Positions 1 to 5,605 of a stretch of DNA of 7,126 bases are shown one piece after another; within the stretch, counting starts at the first letter, position 1; every line of letters begins with the position of its first letter. Location of the stretch: assembly GCA_903922535.1 (NCBI GenBank), contig CAIXUF010000086.1, forward strand, positions 1 to 7,126. The letters run 5' to 3'. Origin of the DNA: Candidatus Hydrogenedentota bacterium (GTDB lineage: Bacteria; Hydrogenedentota; Hydrogenedentia; Hydrogenedentiales; CAITNO01). The notes under the pieces were generated by a model. It did no database searches, had not been told where the DNA came from, and worked only from the letters and a program-made list of their open reading frames with translations. Made by a program: the position numbers and the translations under genes.

Positions 1-785
1 CCTTCCTTGGGCACGTCGGCCGTGGCGCAGTACATGTCGCACGGCGACAGCGAGGCCACCGCCTCCTCGACGGCCTCCTTGGTCAGCCGCTGAATCTTCT
101 GCACATACGGTCCGCAGTCGAATTGCGGCAGCGGTCCGCACCAGTTGCCCATCGAATCCGGCACTTCGTGGCAGTGCGTCGAGGAGACCACCAAATGGTC
201 GATCTTCAGGGCCGGATTGATCATCTTGCGTATGGCAACGATGTCATTGTTAAAGAGGCCGATCGCATCGACCGACACCATCACCACGGTCACGCCGTTG
301 TTGCGCACGGCCACCGCGCGGGTCCATTGCGGGTCATGGACCCCCTTCGCCGGACGGTTTGAACTGAAGCCCGCAATCCAGCAGCCGTCAAAGCGCCCGT
401 TGCCGTTCTTGTCCACGAAGCTGTCGCCGGACTGGGCCGCCTTCTCCGTGTCGAAGAAATGGAATTTGCTGTTGATGGCGCGCATGAGCGGCTTCTGCCA
501 GGGCTTCATGCAGTCTTCAATCTTGTCGTACTTGGCATTGTTATTCCCGTCGGTCCAACTGTCGTATTCCGCCAGGTTGGCCGTGATGTCGCGCACGGCG
601 ACGCCCACCTGAAGCGGCCCGGGCGCTTCAAAGGCCTTGTCGGCGGCGGGAATCATCATATCCAGAGAATAGTTATGATAGGGGCCGCGACGCAGCGACA
701 AGAACCATAGGGTGCAGAGAACGAGCACGATGGCCAGACCGGTAAGGATCTTGTGGCGTCGTATGAACGAATCCTCGGAGAACAT
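1..785 (-). CDS. Neutral/alkaline ceramidase-like membrane-anchored protein (N-terminal part)
   Basis: The frame is open on the minus strand from 785 to the left edge, giving 261 codons; the C-terminus lies outside the window. Of two in-frame starts (791 and 785), 785 fits better: the AAGGAG at 799-794 lies 8 nt upstream of it but only 2 nt from 791. Residues 13-31 are a single hydrophobic helix after RRHK, so a signal anchor or uncleaved signal is likely. The body resembles the N-terminal domain of neutral/alkaline non-lysosomal ceramidases: VGVAVRDIT (60-68), the HDPQWTRAVAVRNNGVTVVM stretch (from 150), VSVDAIGL (170-177), and STHCHEVPDSMG (202-213), which corresponds to the TH-x-H segment of the zinc site. 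Known members hydrolyse the amide bond of ceramide, but many environmental homologues have unknown substrates. Two calcium-loop-like inserts occur at 79-90 (D-x-N-x-N...D..E) and 125-133 (D-x-N-x-N-G..D). It is divergent from the 1135 gene. The family call is good; the substrate is not determined. Confidence 0.82.
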   Translation of the reverse strand, partial: MFSEDSFIRRHKILTGLAIVLVLCTLWFLSLRRGPYHNYSLDMMIPAADKAFEAPGPLQVGVAVRDITANLAEYDSWTDGNNNAKYDKIEDCMKPWQKPLMRAINSKFHFFDTEKAAQSGDSFVDKNGNGRFDGCWIAGFSSNRPAKGVHDPQWTRAVAVRNNGVTVVMVSVDAIGLFNNDIVAIRKMINPALKIDHLVVSSTHCHEVPDSMGNWCGPLPQFDCGPYVQKIQRLTKEAVEEAVASLSPCDMYCATADVPKE

Positions 786-793
786 CAGCATAA

Positions 794-799
794 CTCCTT
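794..799 (-). promoter_or_regulatory. Shine-Dalgarno deciding the ceramidase-like start
   Basis: On the minus strand AAGGAG lies here. Its spacing is 8 nt to the ATG at 785 and only 2 nt to the ATG at 791, so translation most likely starts at 785. Confidence 0.6.
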
Positions 800-919
800 A
801 AATGGCAATGGGTTCATTCCGCAGGGGACTTTCCCGGCGGACGCAGCATGCGACCGTTGGACCAACCGGCACCCTGGCGCCGTTTCATCAATATGCGCCG
901 CATTTTCACAGTCGCGGTC

Positions 920-928
920 ATTGTAGCA
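920..928 (-). promoter_or_regulatory. Candidate extended -10 promoter for the ceramidase-like gene
   Basis: The minus strand reads TGC-TACAAT, an extended -10 with five of six consensus bases. No good -35 is found: the hexamer at 17-bp spacing (948-943) reads TGAAAC. Transcription would begin near 913, giving a leader of roughly 128 nt. The poor -35 region lies between the two arms of the inverted repeat 930-966, which fits an activator-dependent promoter. Confidence 0.4.
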
Positions 929-929
929 T

Positions 930-966
930 GTTCCCCAACCGGGTTTCAGCAGGAAAAATGGGGAAC
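930..966. repeat. Perfect 8-bp inverted repeat with 21-bp spacer
   Basis: GTTCCCCA at 930-937 is exactly complementary to TGGGGAAC at 959-966. The left arm directly abuts the minus-strand extended -10, and the arms flank the place where its -35 should be. There is no T-run on either side, so a terminator is unlikely and a protein-binding site is more plausible. Confidence 0.45.
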
Positions 967-1019
967 TTAGGGCGGTGACGGGGCATTAGTACAGGTGTAA
1001 TGGTGTGTCTGGAGACCTT

Positions 1020-1041
1020 TTGCCACCATACCGGGTGGCAA
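1020..1041. repeat. Perfect 8-bp inverted repeat, candidate operator
   Basis: TTGCCACC at 1020-1027 pairs with GGTGGCAA at 1034-1041 around a 6-nt centre. The right arm overlaps the -35 hexamer proposed for the 1135 gene. As RNA it would form a hairpin, but it lies upstream of the predicted transcript start and lacks a downstream T-run in either direction, so an operator is likelier than a terminator. Confidence 0.45.
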
Positions 1042-1064
1042 CCGGACGGCACACCGGGTACAAT
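1036..1064 (+). promoter_or_regulatory. Candidate sigma-70 promoter for the surface-protein gene
   Basis: A -10 TACAAT at 1059-1064 lies 17 bp after a weak -35 TGGCAA at 1036-1041. Transcription would start near 1071, giving a leader of about 64 nt to the ATG at 1135. The -35 match is only three of six bases, so the call rests mainly on the -10. Confidence 0.35.
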
Positions 1065-1134
1065 GGCTCCCACGTGGCCGGACCCCATGGGTCAGGGCAC
1101 ACCCCAGTAGAACAACAAGACAGGAACCGGAATC

Positions 1135-2892
1135 ATGCGAATCCGTGACCGTATACCGCAGGCAGAACTGGTCTTGGCCGGTTTGCTGACATTGGCGCTT
1201 CTGGTCGTGGCGGGAGTTGCCCTCGCGGCGCAAACCGCCCCCGCAGGCACCGGTGCCGCTGCACCTTCCCCAGTCTTTCAATCCTCCGGCACCGACAAGG
1301 CTGCAGCGACCGTTGAGGGCGAGGGGGAAGGCGAGGGAGAAGGGGAAGGCGAGGGAGAGGCTGAAGGGGAAGGCGAAGGGGAAGGGGAAGGCGAAGCCCT
1401 GCCACCGGTCCTGGAATCCGTCACACTGCTCTCGCCGCGCGGCAATGCGGTGGCCCCGCACAGCATGGCGACGGTGCCGGTATTCTTTGCGGCCAAGGTG
1501 ACCCTGACCGCCACCGCGCCCGTGGACACCGTTCCGGCGGTGTCCTTTGTGCTCGACGGCAGGAAGCATCCCGCCGAGCTGCGCAACGGCATCTGGCAAA
1601 CCATCGCGGAACTGCCCATGGGCACCTCCCACAACGTCTCGGCAAGGGCCGAGGTGGGAAGCGGCACCGAGGGTGAAAGCGCCGCAGAAGGGAAGACCAC
1701 CGTCGAAGGGGAGACCGACGCAGAAGGGGAGACGGACGGCACGCTGGAAATTGAGCAGTCCCAGCCCCTTTCCTTTGCGGTCCTCTTTGCCGACGATATC
1801 GACGCGAACGGCTATCCGGATGACCCCTTCCTCGCGCTGCCCACCGCGGGCGACGAGTGGCACGGCACCTATCAGACCAATTCGTGCGCGCGGCTTGTGC
1901 TCGTGACGGCACTGAAGGCCTCCACAGTGCCGACAACCGTGTACATGCCCAACCCTGGGAACCTGAGCCAGTTGTGGACTGTCACCCTGCCGGCGGGGCT
2001 CATCCTTTTCAATGAGCACGCCATGCTCATGCTCGCCACCGCCTGCGATGAGAGCACCCTGTACGCGCCTGAAAACGCCCCGTCCGCCGGTGGCCGGCCG
2101 GGCACGATCGTGCCCGGTGCGGGCTTCTGGGAGGCCCATCTGATTGTTTCGACCGACGGCGGCAAGGTCTTTGACGAGATCAGTGCCGGACGCCTTGACG
2201 TCCAGCCGCTCGAAATGCAGTGGGACGGTGTTCGTCCCAGCGCCGGAAACACCACGGCGCTCTACGGCCGTGACGCCTTCGTTGAAGGGGACGGCAGCTC
2301 CGGCCTGAATGTCGTTGCCGGTGCCACTCCATGGACGCGCGACGGAATCTTGACGCTTGAGGCACCGGAAACGGCGGGTCTCCTGGCGGCCAATATCGCA
2401 CGGGGCGGGGCTCTGGCGCTGTTCCAGACACCGCAGCCGCCCAGGCTGGCGGTCACGCCCGGCGGCGGTGCCGGACGCTTCGGATTCGGCATTGTGCCCG
2501 CCACCCAGGCGGCAACGCAGGTGTTTACCCTGTCCAACACGGGCAGCCAGCCCCTCAGCGGTTCCGTGACACTTGATGATCCTTCCGGTGTCTTCACGCT
2601 GATACCGCCTTCGAACTACACCCTTGAAGCGGGAAAAACCACAAGCGTCAGCCTCGAGTTCATTCCTCCCATCCCCGGCGACTACATCGCCACGCTCACG
2701 TTTACCGGCGGCGACACGGGGCCGCAGATCGTGACCGTCACCGGCAGCGGCACCGCCAAACCGGCCAAAACCGTGGCGGTGTTTGGCTGCCAAGGCCCCG
2801 GCAGCGTTTCCGGCGGGGGGACGGCCGACCTGCTGGCGGCGGCTGTCGCGCTGGCCCTGCTGGCGCTCGGCACGCGCCGCGCGCGGGCCTAG
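1135..2892 (+). CDS. Surface protein with Glu-Gly linker, ASH-type domain and C-terminal sorting tail
   Basis: This is a 585-aa exported protein of unknown specific role. An N-terminal signal peptide (hydrophobic 12-31, cleavage probably near ALAA, 29-32) is followed by a low-complexity stretch and a Glu-Gly repeat at 61-87. A beta-rich Ig-like segment (about 91-175) comes next, then a second degenerate acidic run (178-202) and a D-x-D-x-N-G-x-x-D-D calcium-loop-like motif (221-230). The unassigned middle (about 240-430) holds a few cysteines (251, 304). Residues about 436-538 look like an ASH (ASPM/SPD-2/Hydin) beta-sandwich: PPRLAVTPG, FTLSNTGSQPLSGSVTL, then the IPGDYIATLTFTGGD strand pair. 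The tail has Cys552 in FGC, a helix at about 564-579 and terminal Arg581/582/584, the layout of CTERM sorting signals. AGGA (1122-1125) sits 9 nt before the ATG. It is probably co-transcribed with the TPR gene 24 nt downstream. Surface display is well supported; binding partner and activity are unknown. Confidence 0.85.
   Translation: MRIRDRIPQAELVLAGLLTLALLVVAGVALAAQTAPAGTGAAAPSPVFQSSGTDKAAATVEGEGEGEGEGEGEGEAEGEGEGEGEGEALPPVLESVTLLSPRGNAVAPHSMATVPVFFAAKVTLTATAPVDTVPAVSFVLDGRKHPAELRNGIWQTIAELPMGTSHNVSARAEVGSGTEGESAAEGKTTVEGETDAEGETDGTLEIEQSQPLSFAVLFADDIDANGYPDDPFLALPTAGDEWHGTYQTNSCARLVLVTALKASTVPTTVYMPNPGNLSQLWTVTLPAGLILFNEHAMLMLATACDESTLYAPENAPSAGGRPGTIVPGAGFWEAHLIVSTDGGKVFDEISAGRLDVQPLEMQWDGVRPSAGNTTALYGRDAFVEGDGSSGLNVVAGATPWTRDGILTLEAPETAGLLAANIARGGALALFQTPQPPRLAVTPGGGAGRFGFGIVPATQAATQVFTLSNTGSQPLSGSVTLDDPSGVFTLIPPSNYTLEAGKTTSVSLEFIPPIPGDYIATLTFTGGDTGPQIVTVTGSGTAKPAKTVAVFGCQGPGSVSGGGTADLLAAAVALALLALGTRRARA
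1315..1395 (+). repeat. In-frame Glu-Gly hexamer repeat (purine-rich tract)
   Basis: Twenty-seven codons alternate Glu and Gly, with one Ala replacing Gly at residue 76. The DNA unit is a GGN-GAR hexamer. A higher-order 18-bp tandem copy is visible at 1324-1341 and 1342-1359 (17 of 18 bases identical). The plus strand is almost all purine. Slippage by whole hexamers would change linker length without shifting frame. Confidence 0.9.
1666..1740 (+). repeat. Degenerate acidic EG(E/K) repeat inside the surface-protein gene
   Basis: Residues 178-202 repeat an x-EG(E/K) core about every 5-7 residues: TEGESAAEGK followed by TTVEGETDAEGETDG. It looks like a diverged relative of the Glu-Gly run at 61-87 and falls between two segments that both look like folded beta structure. 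Confidence 0.65.
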
Positions 2893-2916
2893 GCCGGGCA
2901 TGCGCGGGACACCCAA

Positions 2917-3408
2917 ATGAGCCGTGACGCTGTCTTCATTCTGCTGCTGGGCGGCGTTTACATGGGGATTATGCTGGCCTGGAAGCGGTTTCGCATGCAC
3001 CAGCTCAAGCACTGGTGGACTGCGGGACACGAGGCGCTGGCAGGCGGAAACGCCGCCGCCGCCACGGCGGCATTCAAGAAATGCCTGCGCATATGGCCGG
3101 CCGCACCCAATTTTCACGAGGCACTCGGGACCGCGCTGAGCCATCTCGGCAGGCTGGAAGAGGCCGAGCGGGAATTGAGGCTGTCGGTGGATTTGGAGCC
3201 TTCCCGGGCCCAGTCCCAGCTGAATTTGGCGCTCTTTTATGCGTTTGCGGTCCCGGGACGGGAACGCGAGGCGGCGGAGGCTTTTGCACGGGTGCGGGAT
3301 TTGGATCCCGTTTTGGCGGATGAAGCGCTTGCAAAAGGGCACATTGCGGCGCGGATGAAAGATGTGGCAAGCCGCTGCGAAACGGGCGGGCCGGATGCGG
3401 CAGGTTGA
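2917..3408 (+). CDS. Membrane-anchored TPR protein
   Basis: This is a 163-aa protein. Residues 5-21 are a hydrophobic helix followed by KRFR, so the short N-terminus is likely outside the cytoplasm and the rest cytoplasmic, or it is an uncleaved signal anchor; the positive-inside rule favours a cytoplasmic TPR part. Three tetratricopeptide repeats are visible: 31-64 (W..G...LAGGN...A...F...L...P), 65-98 (ALGTALSHLGRLEEAERELR, with D/EP at its end) and 99 to about 133, slightly longer with an AVPGRE insertion. TPRs mediate protein-protein contacts, so an adaptor role is likely; the partner cannot be read. The start is preceded only by a weak GGGA (2906-2909), 7 nt away. The gap of 24 nt to the surface-protein gene suggests one operon. 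The stop codon lies inside a perfect TTGACA that may serve the next gene. The fold is confident; the function is unknown. Confidence 0.82.
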   Translation: MSRDAVFILLLGGVYMGIMLAWKRFRMHQLKHWWTAGHEALAGGNAAAATAAFKKCLRIWPAAPNFHEALGTALSHLGRLEEAERELRLSVDLEPSRAQSQLNLALFYAFAVPGREREAAEAFARVRDLDPVLADEALAKGHIAARMKDVASRCETGGPDAAG

Positions 3409-3432
3409 CAGGTTGTCCGCCGGTGCGATAGG
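3405..3432 (+). promoter_or_regulatory. Candidate promoter for the lipoprotein-sulfatase unit
   Basis: A perfect -35 TTGACA lies at 3405-3410 and overlaps the TGA stop of the TPR gene. At 16-bp spacing the -10 is GATAGG (3427-3432), only three of six bases. Transcription would begin near 3439 and give a leader of about 75 nt containing the hairpin at 3475-3499. Confidence 0.35.
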
Positions 3433-3474
3433 CTGAGATGCTTGGGTTCCAGGTGTTGGAGTCCGGATTAAACC

Positions 3475-3499
3475 CCCGTCGGCGGCAGCGCCGGACGGG
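3475..3499 (+). promoter_or_regulatory. Leader hairpin abutting the lipoprotein Shine-Dalgarno
   Basis: CCCGTC-GGCG pairs with CGCC-GACGGG through one bulged G at 3493, forming a 10-bp GC-rich stem with a 4-nt GCAG loop. It ends directly before the AGGGAG ribosome site (3500-3505). No T-run follows, so it is not an intrinsic terminator. It could tune translation or protect the 5' end of the message. Confidence 0.45.
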
Positions 3500-3514
3500 A
3501 GGGAGCAAGACACG

Positions 3515-3949
3515 ATGAAACGCATGGTAACATGGGCGGCCCTGGCCGCATGCCTGGCCGTCATGGCCGGCTGCAACACACTTTCCGGACAGCCGGAGAT
3601 CCGCAAGGCGGTAATCACCCCGTCCGAACTCAAGCCGGGCGACAGCGCGGTGATCACGGTCGATCTGAAGGATCGCAACAAGGTGGTGCACCGCGTCGAG
3701 GGCGTCGTCGTCGAGGATCCGCGCATCACGTTCAAGCTCAACGACTCGGGCGTCGCGCCCGACGAGAAGGCGGGCGACGGCGTGTGGAGCATGGCCGTTG
3801 ATGTGCCGTTCCAGTCGCCGCCGGGGCAGTATGTTCTCGAAATCACCGCCCTTGACGTCAACGGCAAGCCGGTGTCCGTGCGCGACCGCAACCGCATTGT
3901 CAACCCGCTGCAGGCAGCCGTGCCCATCCGGATACTAAAGACGCAGTGA
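3515..3949 (+). CDS. Small lipoprotein with a beta-domain (choice-of-anchor-like)
   Basis: This is a 144-aa lipoprotein. The n-region MKR and hydrophobic residues 5-18 lead to MAGC, with Cys20 as the lipidation site; Met at -3 is less usual than Leu, and Asn at +2 does not match the inner-membrane retention Asp of enteric bacteria. The mature part looks like one beta-sandwich: strands around ITPSELKPGDSAVITVDL, then LNDSGVAPDEKAGDGVWS (75-92). That motif is common in secreted beta domains that display or bind ligands (a D-x-G...D...AGDG turn, possibly calcium-linked). GQYVLEITALDVNGK (104-118) closes the fold. I do not recognise a specific function. The start at 3515 is supported by GGAGGGAG at 3498-3505; an internal ATG at 3524 is less well placed. 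The sulfatase gene starts one base after the stop, so a periplasmic partner or accessory to that enzyme is plausible inference. Confidence 0.82.
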   Translation: MKRMVTWAALAACLAVMAGCNTLSGQPEIRKAVITPSELKPGDSAVITVDLKDRNKVVHRVEGVVVEDPRITFKLNDSGVAPDEKAGDGVWSMAVDVPFQSPPGQYVLEITALDVNGKPVSVRDRNRIVNPLQAAVPIRILKTQ

Positions 3950-3950
3950 C

Positions 3951-5234
3951 ATGATGCGCCTGCTGGCTCTGGTCCTCACCGCCGGCATGGCATATACCGC
4001 GCCGTCGCGGCCCAACGTCCTGCTCATCACCGCCGACACGCTGCGCGCCGACCACTTGGGCTGCTACGGTGCGCATCCGGGCGCATCCCCCTCGCTGGAC
4101 AAACTTGCCTCCGGGGCACTCGTGTTTGACGACTGCCTGTGCAACGAACCCCTGACAGGCCCCTCCTTCGCGGCCATGATGACCTCCCTGCCGCCCCGGA
4201 TGACCGGCGCCACCCGCAACGGGCTGCCTGTCGCGCCGGGCATTCCCACGATCGCCGAACTGCTGCGCGGGGCCGGTTGGCACACTTTCTGCGTGCAAAG
4301 CACCTGGACCCTGAAAGCCAGACTGTGCGGGCTTGACCGGGGCTTTGAGGTGTATGACCAGGATTTCCATCACCGGCGCTGGGGGGTGATGAGCCCGGAA
4401 CGCCCCGCCGACGAGGTGACCGACGCCGCGCTGCGGCTCCTGCGGGACTGTCCTGCGGACAAGCCCTTCTTCGGCTGGATTCACTATGTCGATCCCCATG
4501 CCCCGTACCGGATGCACCGCCGCTTTGATCCCTGGGGAAAGCCCCAAAGCGCGCTGAACCAGCGCGATTGGGTGCGCGCCCGCTATGCGTCCGAGGTGGC
4601 CTTCATGGACCATGAGTTGGGACGCCTGCTGGACGCGCTTCCCCGCGACACCATTGTCGTCTTCACCGCCGACCACGGCGAAAGCCTGTTTGAGCACAAC
4701 TATCTCGGCCACGGACGCCGCATCTATCAGGACAATCTGAGGGTGCCGCTTGTCCTGCGCGCTCCCGGCGTTGCGCCGGGACGGACCAGAGTGCCGGTCC
4801 AGGGCATGGACATCGCGCCAACCCTGCTGGGACTGGCCGGCGTGGCCACCGCGCCCGGCATGTGCGGATACGATCTGCTGCGGAATCCGCCCGGCGCCGA
4901 CCGTTTGCGCTTCGTCGAGACTTATGGCGGCGCGGTTCCGCATGTGCCGGGATTGCGGCAGATACTGGCAGGCTCCGGACCAAGCCACCGGGGCGTTGTC
5001 GGGGAAGGCTGGAAACTCATCCTTCCTGGAAGCCGTCATGCGGAGCTTTATCTTCTGCCTGACGACCCCAAGGAGGAACACAACCTTGCCAACAGTGAGA
5101 CCGGCCGGGTTGCGGCGCTCTCGGAGGCGATCGTCACCTGGACCAAAAACCATCATCCCCTTGCGCCATCCGCCAATGCCGCGCTTGACCCGGAAGATGT
5201 TGAGGCGTTGCACAGCCTGGGTTACGGCCGGTAG
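3951..5234 (+). CDS. Exported sulfatase-family hydrolase with Thr at the nucleophile position
   Basis: This is a 427-aa member of the alkaline-phosphatase/sulfatase superfamily. A short signal peptide (2-16) ends near AYT-AP. The sulfatase fold is clear: NVLLITADTLRADHLGCYG (22-40) with metal ligand Asp29, PTIAELLRGAGWHT (99-112), GLDRGFEVYDQDF (127-139), HYVDPHAPY (178-186), FTADHGESLFEH (238-249) with Asp241/His242, LGHGRRIYQDNLRVPLVLRA (252-271), EGWKLI (352-357) and the terminal LHSLGYGR. At the site where active sulfatases have C/S-x-P-S-R this protein has Thr69-Gly-Pro71-Ser72-Phe73, and the later TG is TS (78-79). It therefore cannot form formylglycine there, and phosphatase, phosphodiesterase or transferase activity is as likely as sulfatase. 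Cys62 and Cys64 lie nearby but are not in the motif register. The start is one base after the lipoprotein stop, with no strong ribosome site, implying translational coupling. Family certain; reaction and substrate unknown. Confidence 0.9.
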   Translation: MMRLLALVLTAGMAYTAPSRPNVLLITADTLRADHLGCYGAHPGASPSLDKLASGALVFDDCLCNEPLTGPSFAAMMTSLPPRMTGATRNGLPVAPGIPTIAELLRGAGWHTFCVQSTWTLKARLCGLDRGFEVYDQDFHHRRWGVMSPERPADEVTDAALRLLRDCPADKPFFGWIHYVDPHAPYRMHRRFDPWGKPQSALNQRDWVRARYASEVAFMDHELGRLLDALPRDTIVVFTADHGESLFEHNYLGHGRRIYQDNLRVPLVLRAPGVAPGRTRVPVQGMDIAPTLLGLAGVATAPGMCGYDLLRNPPGADRLRFVETYGGAVPHVPGLRQILAGSGPSHRGVVGEGWKLILPGSRHAELYLLPDDPKEEHNLANSETGRVAALSEAIVTWTKNHHPLAPSANAALDPEDVEALHSLGYGR

Positions 5235-5305
5235 CTTTCCCCGCGCACACCTGCGCATTATGCATAGTATTCTCTGTTTGCCCGTCGTCCGTTGCAAGTT
5301 TTCTC

Positions 5306-5335
5306 TTGACATTATGAAGGGGTGTCGTCTATAAC
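5306..5335 (+). promoter_or_regulatory. Strong sigma-70 promoter for the M4 peptidase gene
   Basis: A perfect -35 TTGACA (5306-5311) and a -10 TATAAC (5330-5335, five of six) are separated by 18 bp in an AT-richer patch. Transcription should start near 5342, giving a leader of about 275 nt before the ATG at 5620. It is the best consensus promoter in the window. Confidence 0.7.
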
Positions 5336-5580
5336 AGATACGATGCATAAGCATGCGGACTGGACGGGATTTCTGTCTGTATCTGCCTGATAGCGGCGGG
5401 GATGGCAGGTCTTGGCCGGGGTGCATGTATGATGCCGCGCCGAATGCGCCTGATGGCGCGATATCGGCCTGACGGAACAGATTTGATTTGACAAGAAATA
5501 TCCTGTGCTGCACGGTCGCGCGTCAACCATGAATGCGCGGCGGTTGAGGGATCTCACACGGGCAGCAGGTTTGCGGTATT

Positions 5581-5604
5581 CTGGAACCGCGTGGACGGTT
5601 CCGG
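5581..5604 (+). promoter_or_regulatory. Leader hairpin abutting the M4 Shine-Dalgarno
   Basis: CTGGAACCG pairs with CGGTTCCGG (9 bp including one G-U pair) around a 6-nt loop. The stem ends one base before AAAGGAG (5606-5612). No T-run follows, so a role in translation control or message stability is more likely than termination. The placement mirrors the hairpin at 3475-3499. Confidence 0.45.
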
Positions 5605-5605
5605 C

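Larger units (their letters stand above)
786..1134. other. Divergent intergenic control region
   Basis: This 349-nt gap separates two divergent genes and contains no convincing coding frame. It holds a candidate promoter for each direction (minus -10 at 920-925, plus -10 at 1059-1064), perfect 8-bp inverted repeats at 930/966 and 1020/1041, an 11-bp odd palindrome GTTGGACCAAC at 856-866, and three copies of ACCGGGT at 938, 1030 and 1053. A weaker nested hairpin lies in the minus-strand leader at 819-840 (outer CCGC/GCGG, inner GGGA/TCCC). The density of symmetric sites suggests regulated, possibly coordinated, divergent expression; that is inference. Confidence 0.6.

Noticed and set aside
123..710. 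Plus-strand open frames opposite the ceramidase-like gene
   Set aside because: The minus strand gives one continuous frame with signal anchor, ribosome site and family motifs. The plus frames overlap each other and show nothing recognisable.
1315..1395. Possible CRISPR-like short repeat array
   Set aside because: The units are 6-bp codon pairs without unique spacers, in frame within a gene. This is a protein linker.
1278..1742. Minus-strand frame rich in Ser-Pro repeats
   Set aside because: It is the reverse reading of the Glu-Gly repeat tract (GGN-GAR read backwards gives Ser/Pro), not a separate proline-rich protein.
967..3927. Very long open frame on the minus strand (986 codons)
   Set aside because: It lies antisense to three well-supported plus-strand genes, has no recognisable domain, is rich in Arg/Gly/His low-complexity text and has no ribosome site. 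Long antisense frames are common in GC-rich coding DNA.
5243..5256. Hairpin after the sulfatase stop as an intrinsic terminator
   Set aside because: The stem is only 5 bp (GCGCA/TGCGC) and is followed by ATTATGCATA, not a T-run. Too weak to call.
5425..5472. Small open frame of 15 codons in the M4 leader
   Set aside because: There is no ribosome site and no recognisable product. A frame of this length is expected by chance.
5488..5493. Second TTGACA closer to the M4 gene as a promoter
   Set aside because: At 16-18 bp spacing the -10 region is GC-rich (around CACGGT), with no acceptable match.
3900..5513. Open minus-strand frame of 537 codons
   Set aside because: It mirrors the sulfatase gene, whose plus-strand motifs are unambiguous. 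No family features appear on the minus strand.
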